A stretch of 64,000 nucleotides of DNA from Staphylococcus delphini. GTDB lineage: Bacteria; Bacillota; Bacilli; Staphylococcales; Staphylococcaceae. The notes beneath the pieces were generated by a model that saw only the letters and a program-made list of their open reading frames with translations, was not told the origin of the DNA and made no database searches. A program made the translations under genes and the position numbers. Positions within the stretch are counted from its first letter, which is position 1, and each line of letters starts with the position of its first letter. This document shows, piece by piece, positions 48,453 to 56,687 of the stretch. The stretch is taken from contig NZ_LR134263.1 of assembly GCF_900636325.1 (NCBI RefSeq), positions 868,001 through 932,000 of the forward strand, in the 5' to 3' direction.

Positions 48453-48466
48453 TGGAACCGTTACCA
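48453..48466 (+). promoter_or_regulatory. LacI/CcpA-type operator before scrB
   Basis: TGGAACCGTTACCA is an imperfect palindrome with a central CG, as in operators of LacI-family proteins. It fits both a ScrR operator and, with two mismatches, a CcpA cre site. It lies 23 bp before the scrB start. Confidence 0.5.
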
Positions 48467-48488
48467 AATCGTTAAAAGGAGGTACATC

Positions 48489-49976
48489 ATGGAACAATGG
48501 AGTAGAGAAAAGCGTTATCGAAAGTATGAAGAAGCAACACATGAAGAAATGGAGATATTAACGGCCAAAGTGAAGCGCTCGCCATTTCGACAAACCTACC
48601 ATATTCAGCCCCCAACAGGATTATTAAATGATCCAAACGGCCTGATCTTTTTTAATGGTCAATATTATATCGCACATCAATGGTTTCCGTTAGGTGCAGT
48701 ACATGGTTTAAAATATTGGCGTTTGCTTACAAGTAACAATCTCGTACAGTTTGAAGATCGTGGTGTCGTATTACGTCCTGATCAAACGTTTGATAGTCAT
48801 GGCGTGTACAGTGGGAGTGCATTTTCGTTTAATCAAAAATTGTACTATATGTACACAGGTAATCACCGTGACAATGAGTGGAACCGTCACAGTAGTCAAA
48901 TCGTAGCAGAAGTACAAGCAGATGGGTCGGTTCGTAAATTGTTACCTCCAGCCATTCCGGCACCTCCTCAAGGGTATACACAGCACTTTCGCGATCCTAA
49001 AGTGTTTGAGAAAGATGGAAAACTGTATGCATTGCTAGGGGCACAACGTGAAAATGAAACAGGGTGTGCCGTATTATACGAAGCTGAACGCCCTGAAGGA
49101 CCGTGGCAGTTTAAAGGTGAAATTCAAACGCAATTAGAAGATTTTGGTTATATGTGGGAATGTCCAGATTATTTTCAAATTCATGGAAAAGATATTTTGC
49201 TATTCTGTCCACAAGGCTTAGAATCTAAAGGCGATGCGTATCAAAATATTTACCAAAGTGGTTATATAATGGGAACGTTAAATTTTGATACGTTAGCATT
49301 TGATCATGGTCCGTTTATTGAACTTGACCACGGGTTTGATTTTTATGCCCCGCAAACGATGACTGATGAAGCGGGACGACGTGTGTTAATCGGTTGGATG
49401 GGTCTACCTGACACCGAATATCCGACAGATGATGACGGTTGGGCGCACTGTTTAACTTTGCCAAGAACATTGACGATTGAAGATGGTAAATTAAAACAAA
49501 AACCACATATGCATTTAAGAAAGTTACGTAAAAATGAAGAAGTTGCGCTCGGTTACGCGAACAAATTTATTAAACAACTCCATCCTTATGAAGGGGTGCA
49601 GTATGAACTTGTCGTTGATATTTTAGAAAATGAGGCTTCTGCTTTTGAATTACAACTCCGTGCATCACGCAATGAATCCACAACGATTCGGTATGATGCA
49701 ACGACACGTCAGGTTTCATTGGAGCGCTTTGATAGTGGGGCATTACCGTATCCAGTTGAAGGAACGATGAGGGTGACGCAATTACATACGGATTTGAAGC
49801 AATTACGTATTTTCGTGGATACATCAAGCATTGAAATCTTTTGTAATGAAGGGGAACGTGTGTTGACGTCACGTATATTCCCTAAAGCAACATCAAACAA
49901 GTTTAAAGTCGTTACCGATTCAGGTCAAGTGTATTTAAAAATGACCAAATACGATATTGTGGAAGGAGAATCATAA
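48489..49976 (+). CDS. scrB: Sucrose-6-phosphate hydrolase
   Basis: This GH32 enzyme cleaves sucrose-6-phosphate into glucose-6-phosphate and fructose. The 495-residue protein has the nucleophile motif GLLNDPNGLIF near residue 44, the transition-state HFRDPKVF near 168, and the acid/base glutamate in MWECPDYF near 222. A C-terminal beta-sandwich follows from about 345. The ATG at 48489 has AAAGGAGG upstream. It abuts scrK. No sucrose PTS gene lies in the window, so the transporter must be elsewhere. Confidence 0.94.
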   Translation: MEQWSREKRYRKYEEATHEEMEILTAKVKRSPFRQTYHIQPPTGLLNDPNGLIFFNGQYYIAHQWFPLGAVHGLKYWRLLTSNNLVQFEDRGVVLRPDQTFDSHGVYSGSAFSFNQKLYYMYTGNHRDNEWNRHSSQIVAEVQADGSVRKLLPPAIPAPPQGYTQHFRDPKVFEKDGKLYALLGAQRENETGCAVLYEAERPEGPWQFKGEIQTQLEDFGYMWECPDYFQIHGKDILLFCPQGLESKGDAYQNIYQSGYIMGTLNFDTLAFDHGPFIELDHGFDFYAPQTMTDEAGRRVLIGWMGLPDTEYPTDDDGWAHCLTLPRTLTIEDGKLKQKPHMHLRKLRKNEEVALGYANKFIKQLHPYEGVQYELVVDILENEASAFELQLRASRNESTTIRYDATTRQVSLERFDSGALPYPVEGTMRVTQLHTDLKQLRIFVDTSSIEIFCNEGERVLTSRIFPKATSNKFKVVTDSGQVYLKMTKYDIVEGES

Positions 49977-50921
49977 ATGAAACGTTTTTATGCAATAGGT
50001 GAAGCACTCATCGATTTTATTCCTACACAAAGAGAGACGTCATTAAAAGATGTGACAGGGTTTGAACCACAAGTCGGTGGTGCGCCTTGTAACGTAGCTG
50101 CAGCTGTTCAAAAATTAGGTGGCAACAGTCATTTGATCACACAAGTGGGGGAAGACGCTTTTGGTGACAAAATCATCGAGACGTTACAAGGGGTTGAAGT
50201 CGACACCTCACATGTTTTAACGACAAAAAAAGCGAATACAGCACTTGCATTTGTCAGTTTATCTCATGAAGGGGAACGAGACTTTTCATTTTATCGAAAA
50301 CCGAGTGCAGACATGCTGTATGAAGCTAAAAATATCGACACCATTGAGTTGCAACAAGGTGATTTAATACACTTTTGTTCGGTTGCATTAGTCGATAGTC
50401 CTATGAAAGAAGCGCATTTAAGATTACTGGATAAAGCGGAACAAGTCGGCGCAACGATTGTGTTTGATCCGAATGTACGCTTACCTTTATGGGATGACCA
50501 TGATCTTTATTACGACACATTGCAAGCATTTTTACCACGCGCACATGTGGTTAAAGTTTCAGATGAGGAACTGTCATTTGTTACACGACAAGATGATGAA
50601 ACGGAAGCATTAAAATCACTGTTTGTCGGCAATGTTCAAGCAGTCATTTACACGAAAGGTAGTCGCGGGGCATCTTTAATTTTCAAAGATGGCGCAACAA
50701 TTGAAGTGCCGACACCGCCAGCACAAGTGGTGGATACTACAGGCGCAGGAGATGCATTTATCGGTGCTATCAATGCGAAATTATGTCAGTCTGAGCAACA
50801 GCCTATTGATACGCTACGCCAACACGGGCATGATATTTTGAAATTTGCACATCAAGTTTCAGGTTGTGTCGTGTCGCAATACGGCGCCATTTCAAGCTTA
50901 CCAACATTAGAAGAACTTTAA
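49977..50921 (+). CDS. scrK: Fructokinase
   Basis: This PfkB-family sugar kinase phosphorylates the fructose released by ScrB. The 314-residue protein has the N-terminal signature VGGAPCNVAAAVQKLGG near residue 32 and the C-terminal VVDTTGAGDAFIGAI near 252, with the catalytic aspartate. It begins directly at the scrB stop, with GGAAGGAG inside the end of scrB as ribosome site. A hairpin-like segment around 50925-50965 (AAAAAGCCAA and TTGGCTTTTT) ends this unit. Confidence 0.93.
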   Translation: MKRFYAIGEALIDFIPTQRETSLKDVTGFEPQVGGAPCNVAAAVQKLGGNSHLITQVGEDAFGDKIIETLQGVEVDTSHVLTTKKANTALAFVSLSHEGERDFSFYRKPSADMLYEAKNIDTIELQQGDLIHFCSVALVDSPMKEAHLRLLDKAEQVGATIVFDPNVRLPLWDDHDLYYDTLQAFLPRAHVVKVSDEELSFVTRQDDETEALKSLFVGNVQAVIYTKGSRGASLIFKDGATIEVPTPPAQVVDTTGAGDAFIGAINAKLCQSEQQPIDTLRQHGHDILKFAHQVSGCVVSQYGAISSLPTLEEL

Positions 50922-50925
50922 TTAA

Positions 50926-50965
50926 AAAGCCAAGTTCCCGGATAGGTGGGAGATTGGCTTTTTAA
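50926..50965. terminator. Bidirectional terminator between scrK and agrA
   Basis: AAAAAGCCAAGTTCCC and GGGAGATTGGCTTTTT pair, flanked by runs on both sides. It can stop transcription from both convergent genes. Confidence 0.8.
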
Positions 50966-50980
50966 TGCGAGATAGCGCTT

Positions 50981-51697
50981 TTAAATTTTCTTCAAATTAC
51001 GCACCGAGACGTAACAAAATTCTTCATTTTTGAAATAAGCAATCCGTTCTTTCGTATCGACACGCGTTATATTCCTTCTATTCAGCACATAACTGTTGTG
51101 ACATCTGAAGAACCGGTCATCGAGTTGAGCTAACTCTTTCAAATTGCCGTAAAACTCGATTTGACGATTGTCTAAATGCGCGATTAAACGATGTGACTTC
51201 GGTGAGGACTCGAAAAACATCACGTCATCATAGTTCACGTAAACCGAGCTCGTCCCACGTTTGAGTTCCAAAGTTTCAACAGTATGATCTTTTGTTAATA
51301 AATCAAGCCGTTTTAATGCTGTTTCTAAACAATCGATAATGCGTGTTCTTAATTCTTCAGGATCATCTTTAAAAATAAAATCCATGGCAGCCACTTTATA
51401 GACAAACGTCAAGTACGTCAGTTCACTATGACTCGTCACAAAAATAATATTCCCGACAGGGTCGTGTTTACGAATTTCGCTCCCTAATTTAATCCCATTA
51501 ATATCAGACTCTAATTGAATATCTAAAAAGTAGCAGCCAATATCAGTCATGTTTTTAGAAGTTTCTAAAATAGCGTAAGGGTCATTAGTAGCAAGCTCAA
51601 TTTCCATCGGCTTCTCTTCAATCATAATATAGTTTTCAATAATGGACACCATGCGTTCGCGTTGTTTAGGATCATCCTCACAAATCAAAATTTTCAT
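50981..51697 (-). CDS. agrA: Accessory gene regulator response regulator AgrA
   Basis: AgrA, once phosphorylated by AgrC, binds the P2 and P3 promoters of the agr locus. The 238-residue protein has a receiver domain with the phospho-acceptor in GCYFLDIQL near residue 59 and a LytTR DNA-binding domain (about 140-238). Conserved DNA-contact positions are visible in SPKSHR near 169 and CHNSYVLNRRN near 200. It starts at ATG 51697 behind GGATGTG and is intact. With AgrC disrupted upstream it should remain largely unphosphorylated, and its own transcription from P2 would also have to pass through the insertion. Confidence 0.95.
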   Translation of the reverse strand: MKILICEDDPKQRERMVSIIENYIMIEEKPMEIELATNDPYAILETSKNMTDIGCYFLDIQLESDINGIKLGSEIRKHDPVGNIIFVTSHSELTYLTFVYKVAAMDFIFKDDPEELRTRIIDCLETALKRLDLLTKDHTVETLELKRGTSSVYVNYDDVMFFESSPKSHRLIAHLDNRQIEFYGNLKELAQLDDRFFRCHNSYVLNRRNITRVDTKERIAYFKNEEFCYVSVRNLKKI

Positions 51698-51710
51698 GAT
51701 ACACACATCC

Positions 51711-52430
51711 TTATTCGTAATCGTTCATAATCTCTAGTTTCTGAATAAAATAATGGTTTTCGATCGTCGTATCAAGGAATACATTGTCCGTTTGATCAAT
51801 AATCTCTTTTAATGTTGTTAATCCTATACCTCGATTGTTTCCTTTAGTTGAAAAGCCATCCTGGAACAAGGTATGTAGCTTAGGCATATCTTTTGGCGCT
51901 TTGTTCATAATAATAATCATTACGGACTCATCCGTCTTAATAAATGCGATTTGAATAATAGGGTCCTCAATCGTATTGGAAGCTTCTATCGCATTATCCA
52001 TAATAATACCTAGTACACGGCTAAGTTGAATCGCATCCATATCAATTTGCGTGATTTCATCCGCCACTTCAACAGTGATTTCAATATTATTTTCTTGCGC
52101 TTGTAAAATTTTTGTCGTAATTAAGCCTTTAATTTCACGGACTTTTAGATTCTCAATACCATTCAGTCGCATCGTATTGGATTCAAATTCGCTTTTTAAA
52201 GGACTAATATGTTCATGATAATATTTCTTCAAACCTTCTAAATCATCTTCACGTAAATATTCGGACATCGTTAATAAAATATTCGTATAGTCATGTCGGA
52301 ATTTACGCATTTTGTTGTTAATTTTTTCAATTTGTACTGTATATTTATAATAATCATCTAATTCTTGCTTTTTCCGTTTATAATTGATTTCGCGTTCTAT
52401 CGTTAAAGTGGTTGCTATAATTAATATAGC
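51711..52430 (-). pseudogene. agrC: agrC, 3' fragment (histidine kinase domain)
   Basis: This piece encodes the end of the last membrane helix and the whole cytoplasmic kinase of AgrC. It contains the phospho-acceptor region MRKFRHDYTNIL, the N-box IIMDNAIEASN and the nucleotide loop FSTKGNNRGIGLTTL. It is cut from its sensor part by the IS21-family element. A short in-frame extension into the IS end supplies a TTG but has no ribosome site, so a free kinase domain is not clearly expected. Joining with the 5' fragment at one copy of the ATAGC duplication restores a single frame of 434 codons. Confidence 0.93.
52426..52430 (+). repeat. Target-site duplication, left copy (ATAGC)
   Basis: ATAGC directly borders the TGTCAATAGCGG end of the insertion and is repeated at 54629-54633. 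Confidence 0.88.
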
Positions 52431-52491
52431 TGTCAATAGCGGTTTGAAAATGTTGTTTTATGGCGGTTTGAAAATGTCGTTTTTTGGCGGT

Positions 52492-53259
52492 TTAAGAATG
52501 ACGTATGTTTAAACTTTTTTCACTTTTATAGTCTTTAAGTCGGTATGAATCGCCTGTAATTTTAAATATTTTTGAATGGTGAATAAGTCTATCAATAATG
52601 GCTGCTGACGCTATCTTGTTACTAAATGAGTCGCCCCAACTAGAAAAAGGGATATTCGTCGTTATGATCGTGGATTTCATTTCATATCTTAGTGACATCA
52701 ATTGATAGAAGAGGTCTGCCTGTTCTTTTGAAATGGGTGTATAGCCTATCTCATCAATAATAAGTAGTTCAATTCTGTTTAATTGTTTTAAAGTTTTATT
52801 GATGATTCCTTTCTCCTCTGAAGTGGTTAAGAGTTCAATTAATTCTTTAAAAGTATAGAATCGAGTTTTGATATTTTGTTTACAAGCTTCTACGCCTAGC
52901 GATATTGCTAGATGTGTCTTACCGACACCACTATTACCTAAGAAGCATATATTGATACTCTTCTCTAGAAAATGCATGGATTTTAATGTGAGTATTTCTT
53001 GTTTATTAATGCTTGGCTGAAACGTGAAATCAAAGTCATTTAAATATTTAACCTTAGGGAAACGTGCTAACTTAATAGCACGTTTAAATTTTTGTTCAGC
53101 TTGATATTCTACTTCCTTTTCTGTCAACTCAAGTAAAATTTCAGTTAAAGATTTTTGATTCTTGGATAGTGATTCTAAATACTTCGGATAATAGTCTTTA
53201 ATCATTTTTAGATTGAGCTGTTGAAAGTTTTCTAATAGCTTTTGATGGTCTGTATACAT
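52492..53259 (-). CDS. istB: IS21-family ATP-binding helper protein IstB
   Basis: IstB is an AAA+ ATPase, related to DnaC, that forms assemblies on target DNA and stimulates IstA. The 255-residue protein has an N-terminal helical part, Walker A FLGNSGVGKTHLAISLG near residue 107 and Walker B LLIIDEIGYTPIS near 170. It starts about 11 nt after istA and ends within the internal terminal repeat. Confidence 0.93.
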   Translation of the reverse strand: MYTDHQKLLENFQQLNLKMIKDYYPKYLESLSKNQKSLTEILLELTEKEVEYQAEQKFKRAIKLARFPKVKYLNDFDFTFQPSINKQEILTLKSMHFLEKSINICFLGNSGVGKTHLAISLGVEACKQNIKTRFYTFKELIELLTTSEEKGIINKTLKQLNRIELLIIDEIGYTPISKEQADLFYQLMSLRYEMKSTIITTNIPFSSWGDSFSNKIASAAIIDRLIHHSKIFKITGDSYRLKDYKSEKSLNIRHS

Positions 53260-53270
53260 ATCTGTTTCTC

Positions 53271-54506
53271 CTATACCTCGTCATATTTTAATAATGAATC
53301 TTCGATATACGTAAGAATTTCTTGATCGTCTTTGTGCTTGAATGCGTCAGACTTCAATATCTCACACATATCTTTGGTAACATAATTGAATTTCTTTTCC
53401 GATAAATGATGGGTTCTAATTAACTCGGCATCAAAGTAGATGGATAATTTGTCAGTCAATTCATTAAAGATTAATTCAACCTCCTCACCAATAAACTTTG
53501 TAGGTACTGAATATTTACCTTTTCTAAAATTAACCATCGACTCTTTAGAAACAATTCGAATGCATTCATCTTCGACATAGGTGTTTAGTAACTGCACATT
53601 AAACGGGTTCAATAGATGTTTTTCTTCAGAATTGAATAAATCAATTGGATAGCAGTCAGTTGCTTGCGATATTTCGTTATGGTTCATTTCATGACAAAAG
53701 TGATTGACAAGACTGATAAGTTCAACAGCGTCATAAAATTCGTAATCGTAGGGCCTTAAACGTTGTTCCACAAATTTAGCTAAAGATTCCACAGAGCCCT
53801 TGGTTTGCGGCCTATAAGGCCTACACGCGATGGGTTCAAAGTTTGCATCTTTACTAAATTGATGAAAAAGGGTGTTAAATACCACTTTTCTATATTGTGT
53901 TCTAGGACGATCAACGACCGTTTTCATATTATCGAACCATATTTCCTTAGGAACACCTCCAGTGTACTCAAAAGATTCTTTCAAACATTGAAATAATGTA
54001 TCTTGTTTTCTATCCCAAGTTAATGTGATATACTTCATTTTTGAATAGTGTAGAACGTAAAGAAAGATATTAAATTGATAACGTTTCCCAAATTTATCAT
54101 GCATGACCATATCTTCTTTCCAGTCTACTTGAGCAGCTATACCGGGGCGTGTTTCTACCCGTATAGTTGCTTTTTTAATTTCCTTTCCTTTTTTATTCTT
54201 ACAATATTCTCTAAGAATCGTATATTTGCCTTCATATCCTTTTTTAGTAATATATTTATAAATCGCCATAGCCGTACAACCTAGCTCTAATTTTTCGTCT
54301 ATGAGCGTTTTATAGGGTTCTAATTTTGATACTCTCTTTGTCGTTTTCCTTGTTTTTAATTTTTTCAACTCATTGCCTTTCCCAGCTTCATAATATTTTT
54401 TTACTGTCCTTGGATCACAATGATATTGTCTAGCCAGTTCAGCGTAATTTGGTTTTATGCCTTTCATAATGTAAAATGACACTCCTTCGTATATATCATG
54501 TCTCAA
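53271..54506 (-). CDS. istA: IS21-family transposase IstA
   Basis: This 411-residue DDE transposase has an N-terminal helix-turn-helix (NYAELARQYHCDPRTVKKYY near residues 19-38). The catalytic core begins with AAQVDWKEDM near 133, followed by PKEIWFDNMKTVV near 190 and the glutamate in GSVESLAKFVEQR near 240. The C-terminal part is beta-rich. Full length and undamaged. Confidence 0.93.
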   Translation of the reverse strand: MRHDIYEGVSFYIMKGIKPNYAELARQYHCDPRTVKKYYEAGKGNELKKLKTRKTTKRVSKLEPYKTLIDEKLELGCTAMAIYKYITKKGYEGKYTILREYCKNKKGKEIKKATIRVETRPGIAAQVDWKEDMVMHDKFGKRYQFNIFLYVLHYSKMKYITLTWDRKQDTLFQCLKESFEYTGGVPKEIWFDNMKTVVDRPRTQYRKVVFNTLFHQFSKDANFEPIACRPYRPQTKGSVESLAKFVEQRLRPYDYEFYDAVELISLVNHFCHEMNHNEISQATDCYPIDLFNSEEKHLLNPFNVQLLNTYVEDECIRIVSKESMVNFRKGKYSVPTKFIGEEVELIFNELTDKLSIYFDAELIRTHHLSEKKFNYVTKDMCEILKSDAFKHKDDQEILTYIEDSLLKYDEV

Positions 54507-54628
54507 TCAAACAACCTCCATTCAAAGATTGAGTTAAGACATGATTATATATTTTAGAAAATAAAAAATGTAGGAAAAACAGCATTTTCATTCCGCCATT
54601 TTCCTACATTTTATAACCGCCATTTACA

Positions 54629-54633
54629 ATAGC
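54629..54633 (+). repeat. Target-site duplication, right copy (ATAGC)
   Basis: ATAGC follows directly after the TTTACA end of the insertion, matching 52426-52430. Confidence 0.88.
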
Positions 54634-55218
54634 GAAAACCGAAAAAGAAATAAAATAAATGATACCAAAATTTCGAAACTCATATAAGTCCCCGACAGTT
54701 TTATTCAATAACGAGAAAAAGCTTAGAAATCCTGAAGCTAAAAACAAACTTAGAACAATCAAATAAAATTTGTTAATATACAACCAAGATGTTTTAAGTT
54801 TATTAAACAATGTAATAATAATAAAAGAAAAAATATAGCAACCTAGCGCAAAGGCTATCATATAGATTAATGATGCTACATAAAAATTGATGTGATATGT
54901 ATTAAGATATGCAAAAAACCAAGTCGCGACGAAATCATTAATCATTAAAACAAGAATTGTAAGTAACACTGTAATAATTCCAATGATTTTTGCTCGTCTA
55001 AAATAGAAGATGAAAAAGCAAAGAATTAAATAAAGCAAACTATTTTTATCGAAAATTAAATATAAAATAATAGAAGGGATTACTATCCCGAAGGTGAGAA
55101 TAATGTAATCCCTTTGACTATATTTATATTTTTGGATAATACTCGTTACTGATGCGAAAATAAAGGATTGAAATAATACTATAAATATGGCTAAAAGTAT
55201 TTCCAATTTTATACACAC
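54629..55218 (-). pseudogene. agrC: agrC, 5' fragment (membrane sensor domain)
   Basis: The fragment encodes about 196 residues with five to six membrane helices, the peptide-sensing part of AgrC. The natural frame leads into the insertion and adds only a few foreign residues (NGGYKM) before a stop at 54604. The product would therefore be a kinase-less membrane domain, possibly able to bind peptide but unable to signal. The start may be GTG 55218 or TTG 55206; neither has a clear ribosome site, so the N-terminus is uncertain. It begins 11 nt after agrD. Confidence 0.9.
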
Positions 55219-55229
55219 TTTCTAACTTT

Positions 55230-55367
55230 TTATTTGTCCTCTTCTAACAATTCAGAAGGGATTTCTGGCTCATCAAAAAATCCAGTACTAATAGGGATTC
55301 TAGCAAAGCTACCGATTGATTGGAATAAATTTGTAATAAGGTTGAATAAAACTTCTAAAATTCTCAT
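55230..55367 (-). CDS. agrD: Autoinducing peptide precursor AgrD
   Basis: The 45-residue precursor has an amphipathic N-terminal helix (MRILEVLFNLITNLFQSIGS), the signal core RIPISTGFF at residues 23-31 and an acidic tail FDEPEIPSELLEEDK needed for AgrB cleavage. The ring-forming residue is Ser, not Cys, so the mature signal is a lactone, as known for the S. intermedius group. The core RIPISTGFF corresponds to the variant called agr type II in S. pseudintermedius. ATG 55367 is used because GAGGAAG lies upstream; longer open sequence in this frame overlaps agrB and is not translated. Confidence 0.95.
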   Translation of the reverse strand: MRILEVLFNLITNLFQSIGSFARIPISTGFFDEPEIPSELLEEDK

Positions 55368-55368
55368 G

Positions 55369-55935
55369 TTAAACTTCCTCCTTAGTAGAAAAGATAGGTA
55401 ATAATGTGAATGATTGTAATAATACCCCATAAACGACAAATCGATTATAAGGCGTTGGTACGATGAATGCAAGAGCCATGAGTAAAATAAATACAATGAT
55501 TGATTTGATTTTAAGGCCTTTCACTCTTCTTGGAGCTATTGGTCTCTTTTTCGTTGCAGCAGGTGCATATTTGATTACGATCATCGCAGCCAATATACTC
55601 AAGCTTAACAAAAATTGAAACGAAATGTCATATTGTACGATTAACCATGGTAAAACAACGAATGAAGCAATATTTTGTACATGACAAAGCATTGACGTTT
55701 TCGCGTGTGCACCATGTGAATAACCCCTCAAGGCAAGAAAAGTTAGGTGAACAATAAGTGTGTATAAAAAAATGTTCAATAGGAGTGCAAGTCCGTAAGT
55801 CACAACAGCTTTAAAGGAGTTAATCACGACAACTTGCATGCCTAAACGCACTTTTAAAAACTCAATATGACTTAAATTCTGTCGTTGTTGAAGCTTCAGC
55901 GCCATTTTTTCAATTCCATTGTCAATGAGTAACAT
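55369..55935 (-). CDS. agrB: AgrD-processing membrane protease AgrB
   Basis: AgrB cuts the C-terminal tail of AgrD and forms the peptide ring. The 188-residue protein has the catalytic histidine in the segment RGYSHGAHAKTSMLCH, the cysteine a few residues later in the same segment, and several membrane helices. The motif PIAPRRVKGLKIKS near residue 140 is the conserved basic loop. The start ATG 55935 follows AAGGAGGAG. It begins only about 15 nt after the P2 start site and ends 1 nt before agrD. Confidence 0.93.
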   Translation of the reverse strand: MLLIDNGIEKMALKLQQRQNLSHIEFLKVRLGMQVVVINSFKAVVTYGLALLLNIFLYTLIVHLTFLALRGYSHGAHAKTSMLCHVQNIASFVVLPWLIVQYDISFQFLLSLSILAAMIVIKYAPAATKKRPIAPRRVKGLKIKSIIVFILLMALAFIVPTPYNRFVVYGVLLQSFTLLPIFSTKEEV

Positions 55936-55956
55936 ACGGCTCTCCTCCTTGTCTAA

Positions 55957-56033
55957 ATTATAATACACAACTATTAAAACGCTTTACTTTTTGCCTAACT
56001 GTTCATTTATCATTCCTAACTGTTGCAAATGAT
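55957..56033 (-). promoter_or_regulatory. agr P2 promoter with AgrA direct repeats
   Basis: Read on the minus strand, two exact copies of ACAGTTAGG are separated by 12 bp (within about 55998-56031). They are followed 28 bp later by TATTATAAT with the -10 TATAAT at 55957-55962. The repeats match the AgrA site known from S. aureus. This promoter drives agrBDCA. Confidence 0.85.
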
Positions 56034-56063
56034 TGGTTTTTAATATTTTACCATAAATTTTTA

Positions 56064-56133
56064 AACAGTTAAGCATAAAAAATAACGAGTTACGCACTCG
56101 TTAACACAAAGGTAAAAAATCATGTTGTAATAT
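56064..56133 (+). promoter_or_regulatory. agr P3 promoter with AgrA repeats
   Basis: On the plus strand ACAGTTAAG is followed after 12 bp by the degenerate copy CGAGTTACG, and then by a -10-like TAATAT at 56128-56133. The weaker second repeat fits the known lower AgrA affinity of P3. It drives RNAIII. Confidence 0.75.
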
Positions 56134-56326
56134 AGACATCATCACATTGGTGATGGAGATGAAGTGATTTTGTATTAAGTGTTGTCGAGTACACTTAAGC
56201 AAATTTACTGATTAAGTTAAGTCAGATGTTCTTAGTCATTGTATTCTTCGCTCAGCTTACATGACTAAGGGAGCAACAATCTATTGGAGTCTTTGGTTTT
56301 ATTTATAATTTAAGGAGGTGCTCACT

Positions 56327-56407
56327 ATGGCAGCAGATATCATTAGCACAATCGTTGAATTTGTTAAACTTATCGCAGAAACAGTAGCAAAATTTATCAA
56401 AAAATAA
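56327..56407 (+). CDS. hld: Delta-hemolysin (delta-toxin)
   Basis: The 26-residue amphipathic peptide starts MAADIISTIVEFVKLI and ends FIKK, with no signal peptide, as in phenol-soluble modulin-like delta-toxins. The ATG at 56327 follows AAGGAGGTG. It lies within RNAIII. Because P3 depends on AgrA, expression should be low in this strain, where agrC is broken. Confidence 0.95.
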   Translation: MAADIISTIVEFVKLIAETVAKFIKK

Positions 56408-56588
56408 GATTTGATAAAAGTATTTGTTAGAATCTTTTTCCTTACTTAGACTAAAGTAAAATCAGGTTTCGATATTGAAGCCATTGTAGCAATATTTAAT
56501 AATCGGTAAATTCACTAAATTTTTTCATAATTAATAACATCCCCAATTAAATAGAATAACTGTAAATAAAACATTCCCTTAATATGAA

Positions 56589-56630
56589 GAACAGGCGAGT
56601 CCCTCCCAAGCTCGTCTGTTCATTTTTATT
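56589..56630 (+). terminator. RNAIII terminator hairpin
   Basis: GAACAGGCGAG and CTCGTCTGTTC form the stem, with a C-rich loop and a following T-rich run. Confidence 0.8.
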
Positions 56631-56644
56631 TTATGGTCATGAAA

Positions 56645-56682
56645 AAAGGCGTTACTTCTTTAAATAAGAGAGGTAGCGCCTC
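56645..56682 (-). terminator. Terminator of the carbon-nitrogen hydrolase gene
   Basis: On the minus strand AGGCGCTACCTCT and AGAAGTAACGCCT pair partly and are followed by TTTTTTC. Confidence 0.7.
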
Positions 56683-56687
56683 ATATT

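Larger units (their letters stand above)
52431..54628 (-). mobile_element. IS21-family insertion sequence inside agrC
   Basis: The 2198-bp element carries istA and istB in the family order, transcribed on the minus strand. Its ends are imperfect 22-bp inverted repeats (TGTCAATAGCGGTTTG on one side, TGTAAATGGCGGTTAT on the other), both starting TGT and continuing AAAATG. The 5-bp sequence ATAGC flanks it directly. Further internal copies of the end motif (TGGCGGTTTGAAAATG at 52461, TTGGCGGTTTAAGAATG at 52484, and CATTTTCATTCCGCCA at 54583) match the multiple terminal repeats typical of IS21, where IstA binds. Both genes are intact, so the element may still be mobile. Confidence 0.95.
56140..56630 (+). 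ncRNA. rnaIII: RNAIII, effector RNA of the agr system
   Basis: A transcript starting near 56140 from P3 and ending at the hairpin GAACAGGCGAG/CTCGTCTGTTC (56589-56621, followed by a T-rich run) would be about 490 nt, near the 514 nt of S. aureus RNAIII. It contains hld. The terminal hairpin loop carries CCCTCCCAAG, the C-rich type of loop that RNAIII uses to pair with the ribosome sites of its target mRNAs. The exact 5' end is inferred. Confidence 0.85.

Noticed and set aside
51711..52436. Separate complete sensor kinase gene
   Set aside because: Its TTG start lies in the IS end, and the fragment joins in frame with the upstream piece as agrC.
52431..52440. Eight-base duplication CAATAGCG as the IS21 target duplication
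   Set aside because: It is partly within the inverted ends; using it would leave agrC out of frame, whereas ATAGC restores the frame and gives TGT ends.
55230..55496. Longer 88-residue AgrD
   Set aside because: The extension lies inside agrB in another frame; ATG 55367 has a ribosome site and gives the normal precursor.
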